Of a DNA stretch of 64,000 nucleotides, positions 8,929-18,502 are shown in pieces. Position numbers and translations under genes: made by a program. The stretch spans positions 3,132,001 to 3,196,000 of the forward strand of contig NC_015496.1 of the NCBI RefSeq assembly GCF_000212355.1. Direction: 5' to 3'. Source of the stretch: Dokdonia sp. 4H-3-7-5 (GTDB lineage Bacteria > Bacteroidota > Bacteroidia > Flavobacteriales > Flavobacteriaceae). The first letter of the stretch is position 1, and every line of letters begins with the position of its first letter. The notes beneath the pieces were generated by a model. The model made no database searches. It had not been told where the DNA came from and saw only the letters and a list, made by a program, of their open reading frames with translations.

Positions 8929-10059
8929 TTAAGAATAAAAATTTCTAATAGTAAGAGCTATGAACTCAACATCCTCCTTTGTAAGTGCAGCATACATTGG
9001 TAATGTTATCTCATTTGCACAAACATACTCGGTTACTGGAAGCTTTGTCGTGTATTCCTTATAAATAGAGAATTTATGAATGGGTGGATAATGATTACTG
9101 GTTTGTATTCCTTGAGCGTGAAGATGCGCTCTTAATGCATCTCGATTTGCCTCTGTGCTGTCTTTTAATACTATAGGCATTATATAGTTAGATACATACT
9201 CTGTGTTATCACAAAAAGGTACAATAACCTGATCTATAGATTGCAACGCATCAATATAATATTTGCGCACATTCTGCCTTCTATCAAGATCAGCCTTTAA
9301 TTTTTTCATTTGCACAACACCTATAGATGCTCTAATATCATCTAATCTAAAATTATGCCCTAGCTCTACAATATCATACGAAGTGGCGTGCCCTTTTGCC
9401 CTTTGGTAAGACATTGTGGTCATACCATGAGATCTTAATAGCCTACATCTAGCAGCGATTTCATCATCATTAGTTATAATCATTCCTCCTTCACCAGTAC
9501 TTATATTTTTATTTGAAAAAAAACTATATGTACCCATACTACCTATAGTGCCTAATGTCTTGCCTTTATACTGTGACAAGGGAGCGTGACAAGTATCTTC
9601 TATAACTTTAAGGTTATGCTTTCGCGAAAGCGCCATTATACCATCCATATCTGCAGGAAAACCAGCCATATGAACAACCACTATTGCTTTGGTTTTTGAG
9701 GTTATTCTTTTTTCAATTTCAGCTGGGGTAATATTCATGTTATCCAACCCTCCAATATCACAAAAAACTGGTGTCGCACCAACATAACGGATACAGTTCA
9801 CAGATGCTGCAAATGTGAGGGATGGACAGATTACTTCATCACCCTGTTTTATATTATTAACTATCATTGCTAGATGCAAACCATCGGTGCAATTTGAAAC
9901 GCTTATTGCATGCTTAACATCAAACATTTCTATAAATTGTTCCTCAAGCTCCTGACATTTTGGCCCAGTGGAAATCCATTTAGAACGTATCGTATCTGTT
10001 ACTGCTTGTATTTCCTCTTCTCCAAAATTGAGTTGAAACAATGGAATCTTATAATCCAT
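8929..10059 (-). CDS. DegT/DnrJ/EryC1/StrS sugar aminotransferase
   Basis: This 376-residue PLP enzyme of the sugar aminotransferase family has FLxMF-like substrate loops, the D-T-C-H-A segment (residues 155-159) and the PLP lysine K184 in FFSNKNISTGEGG. It transfers an amino group from glutamate to a keto sugar nucleotide, most likely the 4-keto product of the dehydratase encoded at 12556-13743. It carries one copy of the genome palindrome GCTTTCGCGAAAGC at 9618-9631, the only exact copy in the first 21 kb. The length is normal. Confidence 0.93.
   Translation of the reverse strand: MDYKIPLFQLNFGEEEIQAVTDTIRSKWISTGPKCQELEEQFIEMFDVKHAISVSNCTDGLHLAMIVNNIKQGDEVICPSLTFAASVNCIRYVGATPVFCDIGGLDNMNITPAEIEKRITSKTKAIVVVHMAGFPADMDGIMALSRKHNLKVIEDTCHAPLSQYKGKTLGTIGSMGTYSFFSNKNISTGEGGMIITNDDEIAARCRLLRSHGMTTMSYQRAKGHATSYDIVELGHNFRLDDIRASIGVVQMKKLKADLDRRQNVRKYYIDALQSIDQVIVPFCDNTEYVSNYIMPIVLKDSTEANRDALRAHLHAQGIQTSNHYPPIHKFSIYKEYTTKLPVTEYVCANEITLPMYAALTKEDVEFIALTIRNFYS
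9618..9631. repeat. Palindrome GCTTTCGCGAAAGC, inside aminotransferase gene
   Basis: Exact 14-bp copy of the iterated palindrome. In this minus-strand gene it is read as part of LSRK (residues 144-147). Confidence 0.95.
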
Positions 10060-10061
10060 AA

Positions 10062-10985
10062 CTAATTTTTTATTTGATTTAATTTAATCTTTACTTTTTG
10101 CAAAAGAGAAAGCTTATCAATATGGTTTTTGAAATGGTGCTTGTCATAAGCCTTATTCCATTTTAAACTTACAGGATGGTTTGTAAGTTTAAATTTTTTA
10201 TCTGATGGATAAAAATGTTCCAAAGGCTTAGAGCTAATTTTATCATCACGGGAACTATTCTCACCAATATTAGATGCAAGATTTACTCTAGGAACTATAG
10301 ATCGTAATTTATTCTGAAATCTAAAAAATCCAAATTGATGATCCCAAGTGTTCTCTGAGTTATTTTTAAGCTGAGTAGCCAGCTTACTAAAGCTTTTCTT
10401 AAAATATCTCTTTTCACTATTACTTGCAAATTCCATTTCAGAAAGATTATTTTCTAAGGTATTGTAAATTTGTGGTACTGCTACATCAAATTTCTCCCAT
10501 ACACGTTTCCAAGTAGCCCAACCCCATATATGACCATAATTAGTAAGTAAATAATCACTAGTTGACGGAGTAGGAGTATAATTATTTGCACTAATCATTC
10601 CTATTCGTTCATCATCTTTATACCGTTCTAATAGCACTTCTGCAAAGTTAAAAAACTCTGGAACAGCTATTATGTCATCTTCTATTATTATAACTCTGTC
10701 ATCCTTTTCAAGCACCCACGATATAGCTCCAGAAACGCCATTTTTACACCCTACGTTATATTCCCTTATTAAGTAGTGAGCTTCACATTCCCAAGAAATA
10801 TTCTTAGTAATTTTAATAACTTCTTCTACCAATATTCTTTCTTCTGGTCGGCCTGATCGAGGTCCATCGATTGCTACATACAACTTTTTCGGTCGTACCA
10901 ATTCTAATGTTTCCATCACTTTAATTGTAGTATCAGGTCGATTAAAAGCTATTAGCAATACGGGAGTTTCACTATTTTTTTTCAT
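10062..10985 (-). CDS. GT-A type glycosyltransferase
   Basis: This 307-residue protein starts with PVLLIAFNRPDTTIKVMETL, as in GT-A nucleotide-sugar enzymes, and has an acidic metal-binding motif in RVIIIEDDIIAVPEFF. A GHIWGWATWKRVW segment follows, common in bacterial transferases annotated as family-2-like or hemolytic-type. It has no membrane segment. It probably adds one sugar of the repeat unit. It lies 2 bp from the aminotransferase gene and 18 bp from the flippase gene. The donor sugar is unknown. Confidence 0.8.
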   Translation of the reverse strand: MKKNSETPVLLIAFNRPDTTIKVMETLELVRPKKLYVAIDGPRSGRPEERILVEEVIKITKNISWECEAHYLIREYNVGCKNGVSGAISWVLEKDDRVIIIEDDIIAVPEFFNFAEVLLERYKDDERIGMISANNYTPTPSTSDYLLTNYGHIWGWATWKRVWEKFDVAVPQIYNTLENNLSEMEFASNSEKRYFKKSFSKLATQLKNNSENTWDHQFGFFRFQNKLRSIVPRVNLASNIGENSSRDDKISSKPLEHFYPSDKKFKLTNHPVSLKWNKAYDKHHFKNHIDKLSLLQKVKIKLNQIKN

Positions 10986-11003
10986 ACTAAAATTAAATAT
11001 TTA

Positions 11004-12533
11004 CTACTTATTTTTAAACCTAGCTAAAAATGTGTTGGCTATTTGTATAAATTTATCCTTTTCATTTTTATTAATACCGTATTTCCAGAACATTACAGTT
11101 AAAAGGGATCCAAAAGAGAATGAGACGACTAATAATCTAAAAAACCCGCTTTTCATATTAAAGTAGAACAGTAGTGCGATTATAAGAGATATAGATATTG
11201 GAATAATAACAGGGATGATAGATTCAAGAATGTAATTATATGGCTTTATTCCAACTATTTTCTTTCCAAAGTATAATCTATTGAAAAAAACTAGACCGGA
11301 AATAGATAATCCGACGATATATATAGAAGATGGACTATAACCAAAGCTAAATAATAAATATGCGGTTGGAATATTTAACAAAAAAAGAAACGTTTCAGTT
11401 ATTTGAAATTTTCTAATATCTCCAATTGCCCGAATTGCATCAGTTATTGGAAATGTGAATTTTTCTAAAAGTAATGTAAGAACCGTGATCTGGAAAAAAA
11501 TTACTACAAAATCAGGAATCTCTACTAACCATAATTCAAGTAATAATGGTGCTTCAATAAATACAGGAACTGCAAATAGACCAAATAAAAATATTGAAAA
11601 TTTTGCACTTACTTTAGTTATATAAATCATACGCTCTCTGTCTCCACTACCCTCGCTTTTTACCATCTGTGGATTTATTGCCATTGTCATACTCGTGGAT
11701 ACCATGTTTAAAGCTGTGCTAGCCGACTTTGAAATACCTTCTGCTGCATTAATTCTTACACCAAAAAAGGAATTGAGTAAAATACTCCTTATCTGAATTA
11801 CAGAAACAGCGGCAAGTGATCCAAACAAATTCCACCCTGTAAAATTAAGAATAGATTTCATTAATTTTTTATCAAAAGCAGCGTAAATTACTTTACTCTC
11901 CTTATAGTTTACTCTACTATAAACCTGTTTAATTACTCTAAGAATAATTTGAACTCCAAGCATTAAAACACCATACTGAATTAATAATTCAGTATCGCTA
12001 TAGAGTAAATAAATAGCTATTAATAATTTTAGAATATCACCTACAATATCAACTAACGATAAAACAATTAAATTTTCGTGAGCATTTATTAAGGCATCAT
12101 AAGGCACTGATATAACTGTAATTAAAGTAGTGAGCACCATACATCCAAAAATCACCTTAGCATCAAAAACTTTATCTAGGGGTATATTCAAAAAATTTTC
12201 AAATAGTATATATCCGCCAAATAACATCAAAATAACAACAACAATACCTACAAAATAATGTAAAAACAGCGTAGTATTAAATGTAGCTATTAGAAGTTTT
12301 TCATCATTAGAACCTAAACTATGAGCAATAAAGCGCATGGATGTATTAGACATATTAGAATTTAAAATCCCTAACATTGCTACTATACCAGCTACAAGCA
12401 TATAAATACCGTAATCAGTTTCACCAAGAGCTTCTAAAACAAATCGTGTAGTTATCAATCCAATAACTAATCCCAAAATTAGTCTTAGGTAAAGTATTCC
12501 TGTATTGTATACTACTTTATTTGCGTTCTTCAT
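11004..12533 (-). CDS. Wzx-like lipid-linked oligosaccharide flippase
   Basis: This 509-residue membrane protein has about 12-14 hydrophobic segments. The start is typical of the MOP/MATE polysaccharide transporter superfamily: YNTGILYLRLILGLVIGLITTRFVLEALGETDYGIY in outline, with TRxxLxALGExDYGI as the key residues. It would flip undecaprenyl-linked repeat units from the cytoplasm to the periplasm for the EpsG/Wzy-like polymerase. It is flanked by a glycosyltransferase gene and a dehydratase gene in the same operon. The superfamily is clear; substrate specificity is not. Confidence 0.88.
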   Translation of the reverse strand: MKNANKVVYNTGILYLRLILGLVIGLITTRFVLEALGETDYGIYMLVAGIVAMLGILNSNMSNTSMRFIAHSLGSNDEKLLIATFNTTLFLHYFVGIVVVILMLFGGYILFENFLNIPLDKVFDAKVIFGCMVLTTLITVISVPYDALINAHENLIVLSLVDIVGDILKLLIAIYLLYSDTELLIQYGVLMLGVQIILRVIKQVYSRVNYKESKVIYAAFDKKLMKSILNFTGWNLFGSLAAVSVIQIRSILLNSFFGVRINAAEGISKSASTALNMVSTSMTMAINPQMVKSEGSGDRERMIYITKVSAKFSIFLFGLFAVPVFIEAPLLLELWLVEIPDFVVIFFQITVLTLLLEKFTFPITDAIRAIGDIRKFQITETFLFLLNIPTAYLLFSFGYSPSSIYIVGLSISGLVFFNRLYFGKKIVGIKPYNYILESIIPVIIPISISLIIALLFYFNMKSGFFRLLVVSFSFGSLLTVMFWKYGINKNEKDKFIQIANTFLARFKNK

Positions 12534-12555
12534 TAATGGTATGATGATAAATAGA

Positions 12556-13743
12556 TTACATCTTTGAATCTAAATATTTTCCAGTTTCTTTATGTCCAAA
12601 ATTAGGAATCATTTTATGAAATAAGTCTACAAGAGTTTCTTTGTCCCAACGTCTATTATTTTTCATATGATTAATCTCGCTACTAAACATCTCCAGCGTT
12701 TCTTGATCATAAATTGCATCATTCTTAATTATTCCGAAATTATTAAATCTCTTTAAATCAATTATTTCTGTTTCGGTAAAAAATTCCTCAAAGTCCTTTT
12801 CACCTGTCGTGTCACTAGATGTAAATAAACAAGGCCATTTTCCTTCTTTTATTAGTGTATCAGCTTTAGACCTCGCATCTTCTTCGGTTGAACACATATG
12901 AGCTTCATAGCCCCTTTGTTCTAAAAATTTAATTGCAATATCTGCAAATGAAATAAGATTTAAATGTTCATCTAATTTTGGAAAAAATATATCCCTATTT
13001 TCTCCTAAAAGACAAGAAACTAAACATAATTCTCCTGATTCTTGGGGAGTCACAAAATATCGTCTTACATCATTGGGAGCCACTATTGGTTGTTTTTTTA
13101 AGATTCTTTGATTAAATCCGTGCAATAAAGAACCATCTGAAAAGGCAACATTTGCAAAACGAGCAGTAGAGATATTTATTTCTTCACTTTTTCTCATTAA
13201 GAACATCTCCATAATTCTTTTAGAACCACCCATCATATTAACAGGGTTAGCAGCTTTATCAGTTGATACACAAAAATATTTCTTTACTCCTTTAGCAATA
13301 GCCTGCCCTAAAGTTTTTTCTGTATTAAAAATATTTACATCAATCATGCGCATGAGAGTATAGGGGTCCTTCTCGCTACGCACGTGTTTTAATGCTGAAA
13401 GGTTTAATATATAATCATATGCCCCATCTGCTTCAAAAAAAGCATCATACTCTATAGAACCAATATCTAATGCAAATGTCTTAAAGTCTCCATCGATATA
13501 GCCAAAAGTACTCCTAAGATCACGAACTAGTTCAACCATATTATTCTCACTAATATCTACAACGTGCAATTTTAGTGGGTTTCGCTTGAAAATTTCTTGA
13601 GTAACAGCTTGACCGATTGAGCCTGCCCCTCCTATAACTAAGAAGCGGGAGCTACTTACGATCTCAACTAACTCATCTTCGTATTGAGCTATATCCTTAG
13701 CAAATAATTGCTTCTCTCGTCCAATTAAATTTAAAACATTCAT
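12556..13743 (-). CDS. UDP-sugar 4,6-dehydratase, CapD/FlaA1-like
   Basis: This 395-residue extended SDR has GGAGSIGQ (residues 38-45), the acid/base region STDK (160-163), and M171-G-G-S-K175, where Met again stands in place of Tyr. It belongs to the polysaccharide-biosynthesis CapD-like 4,6-dehydratases, which turn NDP-GlcNAc into the 4-keto-6-deoxy form. It is distinct from the shorter CapE-like protein at 2216-3247. With the DegT aminotransferase, GNAT and ATP-grasp genes downstream, it most likely starts a 4-amino-4,6-dideoxy sugar branch. The roughly 30-residue N-terminal extension before the Rossmann fold is typical of LegB-like relatives. Confidence 0.85.
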   Translation of the reverse strand: MNVLNLIGREKQLFAKDIAQYEDELVEIVSSSRFLVIGGAGSIGQAVTQEIFKRNPLKLHVVDISENNMVELVRDLRSTFGYIDGDFKTFALDIGSIEYDAFFEADGAYDYILNLSALKHVRSEKDPYTLMRMIDVNIFNTEKTLGQAIAKGVKKYFCVSTDKAANPVNMMGGSKRIMEMFLMRKSEEINISTARFANVAFSDGSLLHGFNQRILKKQPIVAPNDVRRYFVTPQESGELCLVSCLLGENRDIFFPKLDEHLNLISFADIAIKFLEQRGYEAHMCSTEEDARSKADTLIKEGKWPCLFTSSDTTGEKDFEEFFTETEIIDLKRFNNFGIIKNDAIYDQETLEMFSSEINHMKNNRRWDKETLVDLFHKMIPNFGHKETGKYLDSKM

Positions 13744-13804
13744 TATTTAACAAATTAGTAGCTTAATAAAAACCTTCAAGAATTACCTTAATTTTGAATA
13801 ATTA

Positions 13805-14740
13805 CTAGACTATTTTTTCAAAGTATTTTATTGTTTTTTCTAACCCATCTTTAAGTTCAACTTTTGGCTTCCAACCATCTAATTTCTCAAATGCTAATGA
13901 AATGTTTGGTTGTCTTTGCATTGGATCATCTTGAGGAAGAGGTCTAAAAACAATTTTAGAAGGTGATTTAGTTAGCTTTAAAATATTTTGAGCTAATTCT
14001 AGCATTGTGAATTCATTAGGATTACCTAAATTAACTGGACCTGTAAATGAATCATCTGAAGCCATCATTCTAATCATTCCCTCTACTAAATCATCTACAT
14101 ACTGAAAACTACGAGTTTGTTTACCATCTCCATAAATGGTTATGTCTTCCCCCTTCAATGCTTGAACAATAAAGTTAGAGACTACTCTCCCGTCATAAGG
14201 ATTCATCCTCGTTCCATATGTATTAAAAATTCTAATGATTTTGATTTTTACATCATTTTGATTTTTATAATTCACAAATAAAGACTCTGCACATCTTTTT
14301 CCTTCATCATAACAGGACCTCAATCCAATAGGATTCACATTGCCCCAATATTCTTCAGTTTGCGGGTGAACTTCTGGATCTCCATAAACTTCACTAGTTG
14401 AGGCTTGTAAAATTTTTGCATTTACTCTCTTTGCCAAACCAAGCATATTAATGGCCCCTATTACAGATGTCTTAATAGTCTTAATGGGATTATGTTGATA
14501 GTGGGGGGGTGATGCTGGACACGCCAAATTATAAATTTCATCTACTTCTGCATAAAAAGGTTCAGTAACGTCGTGCCTTATTAATTCAAATAATGGATTT
14601 TCTAACAAATGAATTACATTCATCTTATTACCCGTAAAATAATTATCTACACAAATAACTTCGTTTCCTTCTTTCAATAACCTTTCACATAAGTGAGAAC
14701 CTAAAAAACCTGCTCCACCCGTTACTAATATTTTTTTCAT
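13805..14740 (-). CDS. UDP-glucuronate decarboxylase (UDP-xylose synthase)
   Basis: This 311-residue SDR is very close to UXS enzymes. It has [12 protein letters not shown] at the start, [29 protein letters not shown], and [19 protein letters not shown] with the catalytic Y-x-x-x-K in the last. It oxidises and decarboxylates UDP-glucuronate to UDP-xylose with tightly bound NAD. The UDP-glucose dehydrogenase encoded at 18503-19897 would supply the substrate. The 109-bp upstream gap (14741-14849) is extremely AT-rich; I saw no clear promoter there. Confidence 0.93.
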   Translation of the reverse strand: MKKILVTGGAGFLGSHLCERLLKEGNEVICVDNYFTGNKMNVIHLLENPLFELIRHDVTEPFYAEVDEIYNLACPASPPHYQHNPIKTIKTSVIGAINMLGLAKRVNAKILQASTSEVYGDPEVHPQTEEYWGNVNPIGLRSCYDEGKRCAESLFVNYKNQNDVKIKIIRIFNTYGTRMNPYDGRVVSNFIVQALKGEDITIYGDGKQTRSFQYVDDLVEGMIRMMASDDSFTGPVNLGNPNEFTMLELAQNILKLTKSPSKIVFRPLPQDDPMQRQPNISLAFEKLDGWKPKVELKDGLEKTIKYFEKIV

Positions 14741-14849
14741 TGCTAAGTTTTATTTATTTCTCAATTTAAAATTTCTTCTAAATTTTAAATTAAAAATTAT
14801 ATACTAAATTCAAATTTTAAATTTCAATTTTTATGCGAGTCTTCAATTT

Positions 14850-15947
14850 TTATTTTTTCAAAAATACACGCGCATAGTCTAGAATAATTATTCTTAAATA
14901 GATTAGTGCAATAACTAAAAGTGAACCAAATAATGTTATGAGAATTACACCTCTTAACTTCTTGGGAGAGCTTGCATTGAGTGGAACTGCGGGCGGTTCT
15001 ATCGTCATAAATACAGGTGTATCTCTTTTGAGCTGCAATTTCATACTCTCATGTTCACTAAGAACATTTGAATAAACCTCCGATGCTAGTTCAAAATCGT
15101 TTTCAAGTTGAGTTAATCTATTTAATGCAATGTTACTTCTAAGATTTATATTACGATCTTGATAATTTGCAAGAATTGCTCTCTTAATCTCATAATCATC
15201 TTTAACTTCTTCTAAACGATCAGTGATGTATTGAAACTCAGTTCTTGTCTTTTTTATATTACTTTCTATTATATAGGATTGCAAGTGATTTTGAATAATC
15301 CCGGCAATTTGAGCAGATGCTAGAGCTTCAGGAAATGAGCTGTTAATCTCTATAATACCATCATCCTCATTTACACCAAGACTAAGATTTTCATAAAGAA
15401 AGCCAATTCTCTCTTCTTCTTTAGGCGAAAGATAAACTAAGGTTGAATCAGATATCTTTTTGAATTGATCACTAATTGCAGGGCTTTTATTAGATTTTAT
15501 TGCATTTACTATTTTTCCAGGAAGTCCTATTGTATAGCCAAGGATAACATCGAGGCTGCTCGTTTGAGGATATTTACCTAAATATTCACTTATTGTTATA
15601 GGGGAGCTTTCATAACTACTAGTAATCTCAGAATTTAATAGCTTTTTTTGAAAAGGACCACTCTTAAAAATAATTGGATAAAGTGTAGGATAAATTAAAT
15701 TTTCATTACCTCCTCCACCTACATTAATACCCACCAATTTTGCAACACTACTTATATTGCTATTGAGCTTTTTGCCTTCTGAAACTTGAAGGATAAAAGA
15801 AGTATGTGAGCTATACATTTTTGGTGTACCCCACATAATAATAATACTCATAACAAAAATAAAAAATGTTGAAAATAATATCAACTTCTTAAATTTTAAT
15901 AAATTTGTTATGATATACTCTACATCGAATGTACTTTCCTTCTTCAT
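14850..15947 (-). CDS. Wzz/GumC-like chain-length determinant protein
   Basis: This 365-residue protein has a membrane segment near residues 20-40, a long periplasmic part with coiled-coil character (about 230-300), and a second membrane segment near 335-355. The second segment is preceded by a proline-rich PPAVPLNASSPKK motif. This is the layout of polysaccharide co-polymerases, which set chain length and couple polymerase to the outer-membrane exporter. No fused or adjacent tyrosine kinase is visible. It lies directly after the Wza-like gene. Confidence 0.87.
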   Translation of the reverse strand: MKKESTFDVEYIITNLLKFKKLILFSTFFIFVMSIIIMWGTPKMYSSHTSFILQVSEGKKLNSNISSVAKLVGINVGGGGNENLIYPTLYPIIFKSGPFQKKLLNSEITSSYESSPITISEYLGKYPQTSSLDVILGYTIGLPGKIVNAIKSNKSPAISDQFKKISDSTLVYLSPKEEERIGFLYENLSLGVNEDDGIIEINSSFPEALASAQIAGIIQNHLQSYIIESNIKKTRTEFQYITDRLEEVKDDYEIKRAILANYQDRNINLRSNIALNRLTQLENDFELASEVYSNVLSEHESMKLQLKRDTPVFMTIEPPAVPLNASSPKKLRGVILITLFGSLLVIALIYLRIIILDYARVFLKK

Positions 15948-15988
15948 AAGTTATCGTTTCGAGATATAATTAGTCAATAATAATTTAT

Positions 15989-18421
15989 TTAATTTGCTAA
16001 TCTATCAACTAACAATCCTAAAGTCCCTAGCCCAGTAGTTATACCTATTATCTCTTGTACAGACAGGCCACCTGTTCTCTCTGGCTTAGGTGGAATTAAA
16101 ATTACCGACCCAGGCTCTACATCTGGGTAGTTTCTAAAGAAAAGGAACTTTTTAGTAGAGGAAACTTCTCCGTTAGCCTTAATTACATAAACTTTTCCTT
16201 TCTTTGCATTTGAGGTAAAACCTCCAGAACCGTTAATATAACTTTTTAATGATTTTCGCTTATCAAAACGAATTAGAGCGGGAGCTAGGACTTCTCCTCG
16301 AACCTCTACCGTTTGCTTGAATGAGGGAATTGTTAATTGATCACCCTCCTCTAAAATAATATCATATTTTAATTTATTTTTATTAGAGCTAAGTATCTTT
16401 TCTAAATCTAGTGCAATTCTGAATTCCTTATCATTATTTTCATTAATAATTTCCCCATCATCACTCAGATTTTCGACTAAAGCTCTTTGTGTTTTTTCAT
16501 CACGAACTCTCAATTTTCTAATTAATGTTGCTCCTTTGATATTTGCGTATGGCGAAAGGCCTCCAGCGTTTTGTATCAAATCTGATACACGATCGTTTTT
16601 AGAAACGATTGAGTATTCTCCTGGATAAAAAACCTCACCCTTTACGGAAACACTTTGTTGCTTGACAAAACCTTTTCTAAATCTAACAGAGATTCTATCA
16701 AAAGGCTTCAGTTCAAAATCTGTATTTATGCCGACTGAAAGCTCCTCATTTCCAGACCATTTCAAAATTTTACTCTCCGTGCTTAAATCTTCGTCTACAA
16801 CGCGTCTAAAAACATCTACAGAAAGAGGATCTGCGCCATCTCTAAACCCGCCCCCTAAAGCAATAAGGTCACCAACTTTTAAACCATCAATAAATGGAAT
16901 TGTTTTTGGATCATTTACTGCTCCGTTTATAGATAATGTCATTGAATCTTCTAATGAACTACTGCTGAACACTTTTACAGCATCTTCTCTTTTTAATAAG
17001 ATATCAAAATCTCCACTAACTACTTCATTAATAGAAAAAGAAATAGCCTCCTTCTTAAGCCCTTTATTAGTACGATATAAAATCGCGCGTTCTAAAAAAG
17101 CATCATCTGTTGGTCCGAGAGATTTTTGAAGTAAATCAGAAAGCTTCATATCTGCTTGCAACTCATAAGATCCAGGCCTATAAATTGACCCTTCGATGGT
17201 GATTTTATTAACAAAACGATCGGTTATAGGTTGAATATCAATTAGATCCCCATCTACCAAGGCTACATTAGATTCAGATACGTCAATTTCTTTTACTGAA
17301 CGCTGAGCGCCTTCAACGCGTTCAATAACAACTTTCTCTTTATAAGCATTTGATGTAAATCCTCCGAAATAAAGACTCAAATCAGTAAAAGATTCATTGG
17401 GTAAGACCTCATAAAGACCTGGACGCTTTACCTCCCCAGTTACATTTACACGCTTATCATAAGGTCTTACAATAATTGCATCCTGATCCTTAATAAATAA
17501 ATTACCTTCAGTATTTCCTGAAATGATATATTTATAAATATCAAAATTACCTATAACAATACCATCCCTTACAATAAGTATATTTCTAAAAGTCCCATTC
17601 TCAGTAGGCCCACCAGCAGCATAAAGGGCATTAAGAACATTTGAAAGAGCTGATAAACTATAGGTGCCGGGAACCTTTACTTGGCCTATAATATTAACTT
17701 GAACTCTTCTTATACCAGTAAGAGAAAGATCAACATTAACTCTATAAGGACTATTTTCTTGGGCTGAAATACCACTATAAATTGATTTAAAACGCCCATT
17801 TACTTTTGTTCTTGCTTCTTTTATTGTCAGACCACTTAAAACTATTGGCCCCAAATTTGGGATATTTATAGAGCCATTGGCCCCTACAGTGCGTTCAAAA
17901 ACATCTTCGGCAGCACCAAAAACAGATATAGTTATTTGATCACCTGGACCTAACTGATAATTTTCTGGAGTAGCTAAATTAAGAGCAGGTTCAAAAGATA
18001 TATTTGGGTTATTAAAAAAATCAAACCCGAACAAGGGATTAGAAATAGAAGTAGATGTATTTTCCAATTCACCTCTGCCGAATCTTCTTTCGTCGCTAGC
18101 TGGTGCTTTTCTTACGACTTTCGAATCAACTACTTCCTCTTGCGAAGAACTACCAATACCTGAGGTTACTGGCAAACTTTCGATACGGCGCTTAAGTTTA
18201 GTGATTTGGCTCTTAGAAAGCCCTCGAGATGCACCTATTAATTCTAAATCACCTAAACTATAACCTTCATCTTGTGCACGTTCCCAGTATAAACTTACTT
18301 GTTCATCAGACAAAGCATCAATATCAAGTGACTTTAAATTACTAGGGTCGAAAGATTGAGAATGACCTATAGTAAAAAACAATAAAAAAACAATCAGTAC
18401 AACGCAATTAATATATTTCAT
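15989..18421 (-). CDS. Wza-like outer-membrane polysaccharide export protein with multiple SLBB domains
   Basis: I chose the ATG at 18421, which gives MKYINCVVLIVFLLFF and a signal peptide ending near GHSQS; a TTG two codons upstream is the only alternative. The roughly 810-residue mature part has a Poly_export domain that starts at YQLGPGDQITISVFG, followed by at least five SLBB-type repeats. Each repeat has a V-x-G-x-V-x-x-P-G-x-Y-x-L signature, for example VNIIGQVKVPGTYSL and VSVKGEVFYPGEYSI. It ends with a hydrophobic stretch. It would form the outer-membrane/periplasmic conduit for the polymer. No lipobox cysteine is evident, unlike E. coli Wza. Confidence 0.92.
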   Translation of the reverse strand: MKYINCVVLIVFLLFFTIGHSQSFDPSNLKSLDIDALSDEQVSLYWERAQDEGYSLGDLELIGASRGLSKSQITKLKRRIESLPVTSGIGSSSQEEVVDSKVVRKAPASDERRFGRGELENTSTSISNPLFGFDFFNNPNISFEPALNLATPENYQLGPGDQITISVFGAAEDVFERTVGANGSINIPNLGPIVLSGLTIKEARTKVNGRFKSIYSGISAQENSPYRVNVDLSLTGIRRVQVNIIGQVKVPGTYSLSALSNVLNALYAAGGPTENGTFRNILIVRDGIVIGNFDIYKYIISGNTEGNLFIKDQDAIIVRPYDKRVNVTGEVKRPGLYEVLPNESFTDLSLYFGGFTSNAYKEKVVIERVEGAQRSVKEIDVSESNVALVDGDLIDIQPITDRFVNKITIEGSIYRPGSYELQADMKLSDLLQKSLGPTDDAFLERAILYRTNKGLKKEAISFSINEVVSGDFDILLKREDAVKVFSSSSLEDSMTLSINGAVNDPKTIPFIDGLKVGDLIALGGGFRDGADPLSVDVFRRVVDEDLSTESKILKWSGNEELSVGINTDFELKPFDRISVRFRKGFVKQQSVSVKGEVFYPGEYSIVSKNDRVSDLIQNAGGLSPYANIKGATLIRKLRVRDEKTQRALVENLSDDGEIINENNDKEFRIALDLEKILSSNKNKLKYDIILEEGDQLTIPSFKQTVEVRGEVLAPALIRFDKRKSLKSYINGSGGFTSNAKKGKVYVIKANGEVSSTKKFLFFRNYPDVEPGSVILIPPKPERTGGLSVQEIIGITTGLGTLGLLVDRLAN

Positions 18422-18502
18422 ACACAAAATGTAAATACTTTAAAAAAAAACTGAATTACCATAAACGCTAATAAATTAATAAAACAAATATGCCTAGGTC
18501 AA

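Noticed and set aside
4948-13743. A legionaminic or pseudaminic acid pathway
   Set aside because: PtmE-like, dehydratase, aminotransferase and acetyltransferase genes are suggestive, but the key synthase, the CMP-transferase and the hydrolysing 2-epimerase are not seen in the window.
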